DNA of 14,157 nt from Acidaminococcaceae bacterium (GTDB taxonomy: Bacteria > Bacillota > Negativicutes > Acidaminococcales > Acidaminococcaceae): NCBI GenBank assembly GCA_022653215.1, contig JALCSJ010000039.1, positions 1 through 14,157 of the forward strand, written 5' to 3'. How positions within the stretch are numbered: position 1 is the first letter of the stretch; the number at the start of each line of letters is the position of its first letter. The notes beneath the pieces are model-generated. The model was not told the origin of the DNA and did not search any database. It was given only the letters and a program-made list of their open reading frames with translations. The translations under genes were made by a program, and so were the position numbers. This document shows, piece by piece, positions 1 to 6,554 of this stretch.

Positions 1-112
1 CAGTGACAAAAGAGACCTTATTATAGAGTATTACATTAAGTTAGGTGATTATGATTTGTATGAAATAAACGAAGCACTGCTGCATTTCAATCAGCAAATG
101 TTGTGGAATTAA
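1..112 (+). CDS. C-terminal end of an unidentified protein (partial)
   Basis: An open frame enters from the left edge (first full codon at 2) and ends at TAA 110-112, giving 36 residues rich in acidic, aromatic and aliphatic residues and ending in QMLWN. I do not recognise the family. It is supported only by the open frame, its protein-like composition, and a terminator-like hairpin about 110 nt downstream with no other plus-strand gene between. The REPIN-like element begins 6 nt after the stop, a usual position for such elements. It could be a chance open frame, since the run is short. Confidence 0.4.
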   Translation, partial: SDKRDLIIEYYIKLGDYDLYEINEALLHFNQQMLWN

Positions 113-117
113 AGCAT

Positions 118-190
118 GTCTCCATTGGTGCCAGGCACTTTTGGCGACATCGCCCAAAGTGCCTGGCACCAATGGAGCACCAATGGAGAC
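118..190. repeat. REPIN-like / MITE-like double palindrome
   Basis: The arms 120-147 and 150-177 are inverted copies of 28 bp with a single mismatch (142 against 155) and a 2-nt loop (CA, 148-149). Each arm holds a small nested palindrome, GTGCCAGGCAC or GTGCCTGGCAC. An outer 13-bp perfect inverted repeat (GTCTCCATTGGTG, 118-130, against 178-190) arises because the 11-mer CACCAATGGAG is duplicated in tandem at 167-177 and 178-188. A pair of inverted REP-type sequences just after a gene is the layout of REPINs, which are mobilised in trans by RAYT (Y1 transposases). No transposase is visible here. In RNA it would form an extremely stable hairpin, so it could also affect the 3' end of the upstream transcript. 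Confidence 0.7.
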
Positions 191-194
191 AATA

Positions 195-241
195 AAACTA
201 CATGTTGACATCACAAAATAAAAAAGCACAAGATATTGTGC
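195..241. promoter_or_regulatory. Candidate tandem NrdR boxes upstream of nrdD
   Basis: Two 16-bp sites resemble the NrdR box consensus acaCwAtATaTwGtgt. The first is 195-210 with core CTACATGTTG and the second is 226-241 with core CAAGATATTG. The core C residues are at 198 and 229, exactly 31 bp apart, the three-helical-turn spacing usual for NrdR box pairs. NrdR is the ATP-cone repressor of ribonucleotide reductase genes, and nrdD follows. The outer bases of the first box fit poorly, and the second box coincides with a terminator-like hairpin, so this is a moderate-confidence inference. Confidence 0.4.
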
Positions 242-247
242 TTTTTT
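220..247 (+). terminator. Terminator-like hairpin upstream of nrdD
   Basis: Perfect 12-bp arms (220-231 and 236-247) close a 4-nt loop, and the right arm ends in a run of six T. The A-tract/T-tract symmetry would let it act in both directions. The GC part of the stem is only four pairs (GCAC/GTGC), so it is a weak to moderate intrinsic terminator, probably for the gene entering from the left edge. The same palindrome also reads as an NrdR box. Confidence 0.55.
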
Positions 248-304
248 ATTGCTTTTTTGGGCATTTTAAGGTATTATATAAAAGCAATAAATATAGCAAT
301 AGCC

Positions 305-334
305 TTTACTAAATAACTAGAAATTCTATATAAT
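305..334 (+). promoter_or_regulatory. Probable sigma-70-type promoter of nrdD
   Basis: TTTACT (305-310) and a perfect TATAAT (329-334) are separated by 18 bp, placing the transcript start near 341 and leaving a leader of about 20 nt that carries AGAGGC before the ATG at 362. A second candidate lies further upstream (TTGCTT 249-254, 17 bp, TATTAT 272-277). The segment 248-361 is otherwise AT-rich with nothing else recognisable. Confidence 0.5.
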
Positions 335-361
335 AATTATTAGCAGAAAAGAGGCAGAAAA

Positions 362-2494
362 ATGAAGAAAGTAATTAAAAGAAATGGTTCCACTGTAACT
401 TTTGACCCGTCTAAAATCGTTAAAGCTATAGAGAAAGCCAATGCAGCAGTAGATGAAGCAGAGAGAATTAACGAAGCCAGTATTGCTGAGATAGCTCGTT
501 ATGTGGAAGAAAAGAATAAAGACAGATTGCTGGTAGAAGATATTCAGGATATGGTGGAGCATCAACTTATGGCTCTAGGAAAATTCGAACTGGCTAAAGC
601 CTATATTATATATCGCTATACTAGAGCTTTGGTGCGTAAGGCTAATACCACGGATGAATCCATCTTATCGTTGCTTCGCGCGGAAAATAAAGATGTTATG
701 GAAGAAAATTCCAATAAAAATGCTATTATGGCTTCTACCCAGCGGGATTTAATTGCCGGAGAAGTGTCTAAAGACCTGACTCGCCGGTTAATTCTGCCGG
801 AAGATATTTCCAAAGCTCATGATGAGGGCATTCTCCATTTTCACGATGCTGATTATTTTATTCAGCCAATTTTTAACTGTTGCCTCATAAATATTGGAGA
901 TATGCTGGATAATGGTACTGTTATGAACGGAAAAATGATTGAAAGTCCCAAAAGCTTTCAAGTGGCTTGTACTGTTATGACCCAGATTATTGCGTCTGTA
1001 GCTTCCAGCCAATATGGTGGACAGTCTGTGGATTTATGTCATTTGGGCAAATATCTTCGCCGCAGCAAAGAAAAGTTCCGCAGGAAACTGTTGGCAGATA
1101 CGGAGGGCAAACTAGACGAAACAACGCTTAACAATATTTTAAAGCAGCAAGTGCGGGATGAGCTGGCCAGCGGCGCTCAGACAATTCAATATCAGATTAA
1201 CACTCTAATGACCACTAATGGTCAATCTCCTTTTGTGACTTTGTTTATGCATTTGGATGAAAATGATGAGTATGTAGAAGAAAATGCCCTGATTATCGAG
1301 GAAATTCTTCGTCAAAGGTTAAAGGGTATCAAGAATGATGTAGGTGTATTTGTTACACCTGCTTTTCCGAAACTAGTATATGTTTTGGATACCTGCAATA
1401 ATCTTACCGGCGGCAAATATGACTATTTGACCCATTTGGCGGCCCAATGTTCCATTAAACGTATGTACCCTGACTATATCAGTGCTAAGAAAATGCGGGA
1501 AATTTACGAAGGCAATGTGTTCTCTCCCATGGGGTGCCGCAGTTTTCTGTCTCCATGGAAAAACAAAGAGGGACAATACCAATTCGAAGGTCGTTTTAAT
1601 CAGGGAGTAGTGTCCATCAATTTGCCCCAAATCGGTATTGTGGCTCACGGCGATGAAGCACAGTTTTGGAAGCTTTTGGATCAACGACTGGAGTTATGCA
1701 GAAAGGCTCTTATGTGCCGGCATGAGGCTCTCATGGGAGTAAAATCAGATGTTAGTCCTGTGCACTGGCAATATGGCGCCATTGCCCGTCTGAAAAAAGG
1801 GGAAACCATTGATAAATTATTGCTAAATGGCTATTCTACCTTATCTTTAGGCTATATTGGTTTATATGAATTGACTTTGCTTATGAAAGGGAGCAGTCAC
1901 ACTTCTCCTGAGGGAGAGGACTTTGCCCTAAAAGTTATGGAGCACATGCGGGATGCTTGTGCCCGTTGGAAGAAAGAGTCAGGTGGGTTAGGCTTTGCTC
2001 TGTACGGCACACCGGCTGAATCTTTGTGCTATCGCTTTGCTCGTATTGACCAAGAACGGTTTGGCACTATTAAAGACGTTACAGATAAGGGGTACTACAC
2101 TAACTCATATCATGTGGACGTTCGTGAGCATATTGATGCGTTTCACAAGTTTTCTTTCGAAAGTCAGTTTCAAAAGATTTCTACCGGTGGGTGTATTTCT
2201 TATGTGGAAGTACCCAATATGCAGCATAATCCAGAAGCCGTGGAAGCTGTTATTCACTATATTTACGATAATATTCAATATGCAGAATTTAATACCAAAA
2301 GTGATTATTGCCAAAAATGTGGATTTGAAGGGGAAATAGCCATCAATGATAATCTTGAATGGGAATGCCCTCAATGCCATAACAAGGATCAGGCTACTAT
2401 GAATGTAACCAGGCGTACCTGCGGGTATTTAGGGGAAAATTTCTGGAATGTTGGTAAGACGAAAGAAATTAAGTCCAGGGTTATGCATCTGTAA
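362..2494 (+). CDS. nrdD: Anaerobic (class III) ribonucleoside-triphosphate reductase
   Basis: This is the glycyl-radical enzyme that reduces ribonucleoside triphosphates to deoxyribonucleotides in the cytoplasm under anoxia. It has 710 residues, the usual NrdD size. Residues 1 to about 90 form an ATP-cone (KRNGSTVTFDPSKIVKAIEKA), the allosteric overall-activity domain. The catalytic barrel follows, with the typical NCCLINIGDML stretch and a C-rich conserved segment near residue 200. The C-terminal zinc site is C650-x2-C653 and C669-x2-C672. The radical loop is RRTCGYLGENFWN with radical Gly688. The start has an AGAGG ribosome site 7 nt upstream and the ATP-cone begins directly at this Met. 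nrdG follows after 68 nt, so the two are probably cotranscribed. The enzyme is destroyed by oxygen, so it indicates anaerobic growth. Regulation by NrdR is suggested by the upstream boxes. Confidence 0.97.
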   Translation: MKKVIKRNGSTVTFDPSKIVKAIEKANAAVDEAERINEASIAEIARYVEEKNKDRLLVEDIQDMVEHQLMALGKFELAKAYIIYRYTRALVRKANTTDESILSLLRAENKDVMEENSNKNAIMASTQRDLIAGEVSKDLTRRLILPEDISKAHDEGILHFHDADYFIQPIFNCCLINIGDMLDNGTVMNGKMIESPKSFQVACTVMTQIIASVASSQYGGQSVDLCHLGKYLRRSKEKFRRKLLADTEGKLDETTLNNILKQQVRDELASGAQTIQYQINTLMTTNGQSPFVTLFMHLDENDEYVEENALIIEEILRQRLKGIKNDVGVFVTPAFPKLVYVLDTCNNLTGGKYDYLTHLAAQCSIKRMYPDYISAKKMREIYEGNVFSPMGCRSFLSPWKNKEGQYQFEGRFNQGVVSINLPQIGIVAHGDEAQFWKLLDQRLELCRKALMCRHEALMGVKSDVSPVHWQYGAIARLKKGETIDKLLLNGYSTLSLGYIGLYELTLLMKGSSHTSPEGEDFALKVMEHMRDACARWKKESGGLGFALYGTPAESLCYRFARIDQERFGTIKDVTDKGYYTNSYHVDVREHIDAFHKFSFESQFQKISTGGCISYVEVPNMQHNPEAVEAVIHYIYDNIQYAEFNTKSDYCQKCGFEGEIAINDNLEWECPQCHNKDQATMNVTRRTCGYLGENFWNVGKTKEIKSRVMHL

Positions 2495-2562
2495 GCAGGC
2501 TGGTACAGACACAGAAGAATTTTTACATATTTCGAACGAATTAGGTCGGAGGCAGAAACAGC

Positions 2563-3093
2563 ATGTTTTATGGTGATATAAAAAAGTGTGATGTGGCTAA
2601 TGGAGTAGGTGTGCGGGTGTCATTATTTGTCAGCGGCTGCAGGCATCACTGTCCCGGTTGCTTCAATCAAGAAACCTGGGATTTTAGCTATGGAAAAAGA
2701 TTTACGGCAGCTACGGAAGAAGAAATTTTAAATGCTTTGGCTCCGGATTATATTCGTGGCCTGTCTTTATTGGGAGGAGAACCCTTTGAACCGGAAAATC
2801 AAGTGGTATTGGCACCGTTTTTAGGGAAGGTTAAAGCTAAATACCCCACGAAAGATATTTGGTGCTATTCCGGTTATCTCTATGATACGGAAATCTTGCC
2901 CGGAAAGTGGCCCGATAAGAAATTGACCGGGGAAATGCTCTCCTACATTGATGTTTTAGTAGACGGGGAGTTTATTTTGGCCAAGAAACAGTTGAATCTT
3001 CGGTTCAGGGGTAGTACTAATCAGCGTATTATAGATGTAAAAAAATCTTTGGCAACAGGTAAAGTGTTACAAAAGTACATATCTACAAAGTAA
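2563..3093 (+). CDS. nrdG: Anaerobic ribonucleotide reductase activating protein (radical SAM)
   Basis: This radical-SAM enzyme generates the glycyl radical on NrdD by reductive cleavage of S-adenosylmethionine at a [4Fe-4S] cluster. The 176 residues contain the cluster motif C26-x3-C30-x2-C33 (SGCRHHCPGCFN) and the SAM-binding GGEP motif at 71-74 (LLGGEPFEPEN). Length and motif positions match short NrdG proteins that lack the extra ferredoxin domain of the larger glycyl-radical activases. An AGGAGG-like site (GGAGGC, near 2548-2553) precedes the ATG by about 10 nt. It lies 68 nt downstream of nrdD on the same strand and is followed 9 nt later by a strong terminator, so nrdD-nrdG is a two-gene operon. 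Confidence 0.96.
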   Translation: MFYGDIKKCDVANGVGVRVSLFVSGCRHHCPGCFNQETWDFSYGKRFTAATEEEILNALAPDYIRGLSLLGGEPFEPENQVVLAPFLGKVKAKYPTKDIWCYSGYLYDTEILPGKWPDKKLTGEMLSYIDVLVDGEFILAKKQLNLRFRGSTNQRIIDVKKSLATGKVLQKYISTK

Positions 3094-3102
3094 AACAAAT
3101 GT

Positions 3103-3134
3103 AAAGCCCGTCGGTGGGGAACCGACGGGCTTTT
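3103..3134. terminator. Strong intrinsic terminator between nrdG and rpoN
   Basis: Perfect 13-bp GC-rich arms (3103-3115 and 3121-3133, core GCCCGTCGGT) close a GGGGA loop and end in TTTTC. The AAA/TTT flanks let it work both ways. It lies between the converging ends of nrdG (plus) and rpoN (minus), so it probably serves both. Confidence 0.92.
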
Positions 3135-3145
3135 CTAAAAGGACG

Positions 3146-4507
3146 TTATTTGTGCTTTCTGCTGCTGGCCACGGGAATGCCAAGCTCTGTGCGGTATTTA
3201 GCAACGGTACGTCTGGACAATATGATACCAACACCGGCCAAAGCTTCCCCCAGCACCTCGTCTGACAAAGGTTTGCCGGGATTTTCTGCTGCCACAAAAT
3301 GCCGAATCTGTTCTTTGGCGGCGGCTGCAGAGGTTACGGTACCGTCTGTGGCTTGTAAAGCAGCTGTAAAGAACCGTCGGAGGGGAAATACGGCTCCGTG
3401 AAACTGGATGAATTTGTCTTTTACGGCCCGACTTACCGTAGAATGATTAAGCCCTAATGCATCGGCTACCTGCTTCATAGTCATAGGTTTTAAAGGTGCC
3501 CCATTTAAAAAATATGCTTTTTGCATTACTATTACAGTAGAGATTAAACGACTGATGGTGTCACTGCGGTTTTGCAGGCTGGCCATAAGGTTTTTCGCTT
3601 CAGCCAGTTTTTCCCGCAGATAAGGCTGTGCATTACGACAGTCGGCTTTGCCCAGCAAAGCACAATATTCGGGGTTCAAAGTAACCTGAGGTAAAACATG
3701 GTCGTTCATATCGACAAAAACCTGGCCATCTTCACAACGAATGGTTGCTTCCGGCTGAATATAGGAAGAGTCAACTACAGCATAAAATCCCCGGGAAGGA
3801 ATGGGGTTTAAGCGTCTAATTACCTGCATACCAAGCCGCACTTCAGCAGGTTTTACACCTAATAATTTCGCCAGTCCTGCCAGGTCGTTTTTGGCCACTA
3901 AGGGCAGTCCTGTTTGAATTAAACGTATATTAACTTCAGTGAAATCAGCGGTATTGGCCAATTGCAGCAACAGACACTCAGACAGCGTCCGAGCCCCGGA
4001 ACCAATGGGGTCTAAACTTTGTACAATGGTTAGAGCTTGTTCCATGGCGGGCAGCGATTGTCCTGTTTCTTTTGCCAAGTCAACCAGAGAAAATTCCAGA
4101 TATCCCATAGGGTTCAGACAGTCTACCAAATAACGGCAGCGGGCTAGGGTATATGGGTCCAGGTCTTTGATTTGACCTAATTGTTCCGTTAAATGCTCCG
4201 AAAAAGTTTGGGGGCTGGAGAAAAAGTCCGTGAAATCTACCGTTTTATCCGCAGATTTGGCCTTGTCCCAAATAGAGTGTTCCTGATATTCAGGAGGAGT
4301 TTCCACATCTCGTTCTACAGTGGCAGAATCAGGATAGGGACAGGTGTCCGAGGAATGTTCCACTTCCAGAACAGGATTGGACAGAGATGCCTCCTGAAGA
4401 TATTTATCCAAATCTTGTAAGGGGAGCTGCAAGAGCAAAAGAGCCTGACGCATAGTCTGACTGAGAATCAGTTTCTGAGACTGTTCCAAGCGTTGTTCTA
4501 GTGGCAT
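3146..4507 (-). CDS. rpoN: RNA polymerase sigma-54 factor
   Basis: This is the alternative sigma factor that recognises -24/-12 promoters and needs an AAA+ activator to open them. With the start at 4507 it has 453 residues, slightly shorter than many RpoN proteins. Region I is visible at the N-terminus (LEQSQKLILSQTMRQALLLL, the activator-interacting Gln/Leu-rich segment). An HTH that reads the -12 element is near 343-372 (MKQVADALGLNHSTVSRAVK). The RpoN box that reads -24 is at 431-439 (SRRTVAKYR, consensus ARRTVAKYR). The frame could extend to 4555, but the GGGGGAAG ribosome site sits just before 4507 and the family homology begins there. Two sigma-54 promoters and a sigma-54 activator lie in the next 4 kb, so the sigma factor is next to its own regulon. 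It is transcribed divergently from the antiporter gene. Confidence 0.95.
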   Translation of the reverse strand: MPLEQRLEQSQKLILSQTMRQALLLLQLPLQDLDKYLQEASLSNPVLEVEHSSDTCPYPDSATVERDVETPPEYQEHSIWDKAKSADKTVDFTDFFSSPQTFSEHLTEQLGQIKDLDPYTLARCRYLVDCLNPMGYLEFSLVDLAKETGQSLPAMEQALTIVQSLDPIGSGARTLSECLLLQLANTADFTEVNIRLIQTGLPLVAKNDLAGLAKLLGVKPAEVRLGMQVIRRLNPIPSRGFYAVVDSSYIQPEATIRCEDGQVFVDMNDHVLPQVTLNPEYCALLGKADCRNAQPYLREKLAEAKNLMASLQNRSDTISRLISTVIVMQKAYFLNGAPLKPMTMKQVADALGLNHSTVSRAVKDKFIQFHGAVFPLRRFFTAALQATDGTVTSAAAAKEQIRHFVAAENPGKPLSDEVLGEALAGVGIILSRRTVAKYRTELGIPVASSRKHK

Positions 4508-4579
4508 TGTTCTTCCCCCTTCCATATAAAATAGGAAATCTGAAATTCTGGACACTGAATTTGCAACTCTATATTCATC

Positions 4580-4588
4580 ATTATAGCA
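4580..4588 (-). promoter_or_regulatory. Extended -10 promoter of rpoN
   Basis: On the minus strand this reads TGCTATAAT, a perfect TATAAT with the extended TGN element, placing the transcript start near 4573 and giving a leader of about 65 nt to the rpoN ATG. No good -35 is seen at 17-18 bp (TGTCAT-like at best), which fits an extended -10 promoter. The activator-site array at 4615-4649 begins roughly where the -35 region ends, so occupancy there could influence rpoN. Confidence 0.55.
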
Positions 4589-4614
4589 TAAAGTTCAAAT
4601 CTAATGACAGTCAT

Positions 4615-4649
4615 TTGCCAAGGTGACAAAGTTGTCACAGGAGTGGCAA
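4615..4649. promoter_or_regulatory. Upstream activator sequence (UAS 1) for the sigma-54 regulator
   Basis: Four half-sites read TTGCCA (4615-4620), TGACAA (4624-4629), TTGTCA (4632-4637) and TGGCAA (4644-4649), with spacers of 3, 2 and 6 bp. The two inner half-sites form the palindrome GTGACAAAGTTGTCAC. The outer pair are also reverse complements. The same array with identical spacers occurs at 8363-8397. Its centre is 146-147 bp upstream of the -24 GG of the antiporter promoter, the usual distance for enhancer-binding proteins. The 125 bp between this site and the promoter (4650-4774) is AT-rich and shows nothing else I recognise. It may contain a bend site, but I found no convincing IHF consensus. 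Confidence 0.8.
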
Positions 4650-4774
4650 GGAAAGCAAAAAAACATTTCTTGCAAGAGAAAACAATTATTAAATAAACTG
4701 ATAATTACATGAATTTATAATAAATGTTACAAAAAACAGCAAAAGGGAAGGAACGTTTTAGAGAAAAAAATCAT

Positions 4775-4791
4775 TTGGCACGGAATGTGCT
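4775..4791 (+). promoter_or_regulatory. Sigma-54 (-24/-12) promoter of the antiporter gene
   Basis: TTGGCACGGAATGTGCT matches the sigma-54 consensus TGGCACG-N4-TTGCW closely, with GG at 4777-4778 and GC at 4789-4790 spaced the required 12 bp apart. Transcription should start near 4801-4803. It shares TTGGCACGG-N2-TGTGCTA with the promoter at 8522-8538. Confidence 0.9.
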
Positions 4792-4861
4792 ACATAAATT
4801 ATAGGAGAATTAACGTGCAAGTAAAAAAATGAAGGACAAAGGAAAAGGAGAGATCGAGATT

Positions 4862-6460
4862 ATGGAAAATTATGGGGTTTTATCTTTGCTCCCCCCGCTG
4901 GTGGCAATCGTCTTGTGCTTCGTAACAAAACAAGTTTTACTCTCTATGTTTATGGGAATTTTTACCGGAGGTTTGATTGTGTGTGGTTTTAATCCGGGGG
5001 CCGGGATAACGTACACCTTGAAGATTCTGGTACAGAATCTAGGAGATCCTGACAATGCATTGCTGGTTATTTTTACTATGTTCATGGGCGTTGGTATTGC
5101 TTTTATCTGGCGGCTGGGCGGCAGTTTCGCTTTGGCCAGGGCTGCAAAACATCGTTTCAAAAAACGCCGTTCCATTTGTCTGGGCACCTGGGGTCTGGGC
5201 ATCTGCACTTCCATTAATGACTGCTTGGTAGCAGCCGTAGATGGCAACGTTTTCCGTGATATTTGCAAAGAATATCGCATCTCTTCAGAAAAGTTTTCCT
5301 ATGTATTGGATTCTACAGCCGCACCTTGCGCAGCACTTTTGATTTCTGACTGGATTGCTTATCAGATCAGTATGATTGCTCAGGGTATTAAATTGACCGG
5401 GATTACGGATATTAAACCAATGGCGGCTTACATCCATAGTCTGCCCTTCAATATGTATTCCATTCTGACTATCCTATTCGTTGCTTTCATTATGTACACC
5501 GGTATGGACTATGGTCCTATGCTGAAAGCAGAAGACCGTTGCCTGGAAACCGGTAAATACACCCGTGACGGGGCAATGCCCATGATGGACGTAGGCAATG
5601 ATTTGGGCGAACCGAAAATGGAACGTCCTATGATTAAAACTTTCGTTCTGCCTATAGGTTTAGCTTTGTTGACAATTTTCTTCGGCATTGGCTGGACAGG
5701 CAAAGAACATTTTGCCGAGGGTATCTTGAGCGTTCTGGAAAACTGCGATGCCAGTTCCGCTTTGCTGTGGGGTTCTTTCGTAATGGCAGCTACAGGTGTT
5801 GCTTTGGCTTTGGGCACGAAGCTTATGGATTTCAAAGAAACCATGAATACTATCGTAGATGGTTTCAAACTGATGGTTCTTACCGGTGCTATTCTGGTTC
5901 TGGCCTGGTCATTGGGTTCTATTACTAAACAGCTTGGTTTAGCCAATTTCGTTGTAGAACTGATTACAACACATAATATTCCTTTTGGTGTTTTGCCCCC
6001 TGTTATTATGCTGATTTCCATTTTGATTGCTTTTGCTACCGGAACTTCTTGGGGTACCATGGCAATTATGACACCGCTGGCTATTTCTCTTGGTTACAAA
6101 CTTACCGGTGATCCTAATATTTCCGTGGCTTTGTCCGGTGCAGTTTTATCCGGGGCAATTTTCGGTGACCATTCTTCGCCGGTATCTGATACCACGGTAA
6201 TGGCATCTATCTTCTCCGGTGCCGATCATATTGACCATGTTGCCACCCAGTTGCCTTATGCCATGTCCGTAGGCGGAGTAATCTTGGTATTGTACACTAT
6301 TTATGGTTTCACCAGGATTTCTCCTTTCATCTTATTGCCCATTGGTTTGGTAACGCTGTGTGTAATGGCTACATTCCTGCATAAGTACTATTTAAAGAAA
6401 TATAATATTAATCCAGAATATGCAAACTTTATGACAAAAGACTTTGTACATAAAAACTAA
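4862..6460 (+). CDS. NhaC-family Na+/H+ (or substrate) antiporter
   Basis: This is a polytopic inner-membrane secondary transporter of 532 residues with about a dozen hydrophobic segments. The family signature GDHSSPVSDTTVMAS begins at residue 435, and the preceding GTSWGTMAIMTPLA stretch is typical of NhaC/Na_H_antiporter proteins. Relatives include Na+/H+ antiporters and malate/lactate exchangers, so the true substrate may be an organic acid or amino acid. I chose the ATG at 4862 because AAGGAG lies about 10 nt upstream and the first membrane segment follows directly. An in-frame ATG at 4829 has no properly spaced ribosome site. The gene stands alone behind a sigma-54 promoter and UAS identical in design to those of the operon at 8602-13546, so it is probably co-regulated and carries that pathway's substrate or product, or maintains its Na+/pH balance. 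It converges on the activator gene. Confidence 0.88.
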   Translation: MENYGVLSLLPPLVAIVLCFVTKQVLLSMFMGIFTGGLIVCGFNPGAGITYTLKILVQNLGDPDNALLVIFTMFMGVGIAFIWRLGGSFALARAAKHRFKKRRSICLGTWGLGICTSINDCLVAAVDGNVFRDICKEYRISSEKFSYVLDSTAAPCAALLISDWIAYQISMIAQGIKLTGITDIKPMAAYIHSLPFNMYSILTILFVAFIMYTGMDYGPMLKAEDRCLETGKYTRDGAMPMMDVGNDLGEPKMERPMIKTFVLPIGLALLTIFFGIGWTGKEHFAEGILSVLENCDASSALLWGSFVMAATGVALALGTKLMDFKETMNTIVDGFKLMVLTGAILVLAWSLGSITKQLGLANFVVELITTHNIPFGVLPPVIMLISILIAFATGTSWGTMAIMTPLAISLGYKLTGDPNISVALSGAVLSGAIFGDHSSPVSDTTVMASIFSGADHIDHVATQLPYAMSVGGVILVLYTIYGFTRISPFILLPIGLVTLCVMATFLHKYYLKKYNINPEYANFMTKDFVHKN

Positions 6461-6464
6461 GTGA

Positions 6465-6539
6465 AAAAAACACGGTAGTGAGTAAAATTCCTGGGCTCCA
6501 ACGACGTAGTCCATGAAAATTCTCATTACCGTGTTTTTT
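6465..6539. terminator. Long bidirectional hairpin terminator
   Basis: Arms 6465-6482 and 6522-6539 pair over 18 bp with one G-U, flanked by A6 on the left and T6 on the right. An inner stem (TGGGCT 6492-6497 with AGTCCA 6508-6513) can extend it. It begins 4 nt after the antiporter stop and ends 15 nt before the regulator stop, so it can terminate both converging transcripts. The stem-loop of about 75 nt is longer than a minimal terminator. Confidence 0.85.
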
Positions 6540-6554
6540 ATATATAACTGGCTG

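Noticed and set aside
164..178. TGGCACCAATGGAGC in the REPIN-like element, with GG and GC 12 bp apart
   Set aside because: The -12 side (GGAGC) fits poorly and the sequence is fully explained by the inverted repeat, so it is chance.
41..229. Minus-strand open frame of 62 codons across the repeat
   Set aside because: It is formed largely by the palindrome and the terminator region, has no ribosome site or recognisable protein features, and overlaps the more credible plus-strand tail.
5509..6060. Long minus-strand open frame of 183 codons inside the antiporter gene
   Set aside because: It is a shadow of a clearly real membrane-protein gene; its composition is that of an antisense frame and no family is recognisable.
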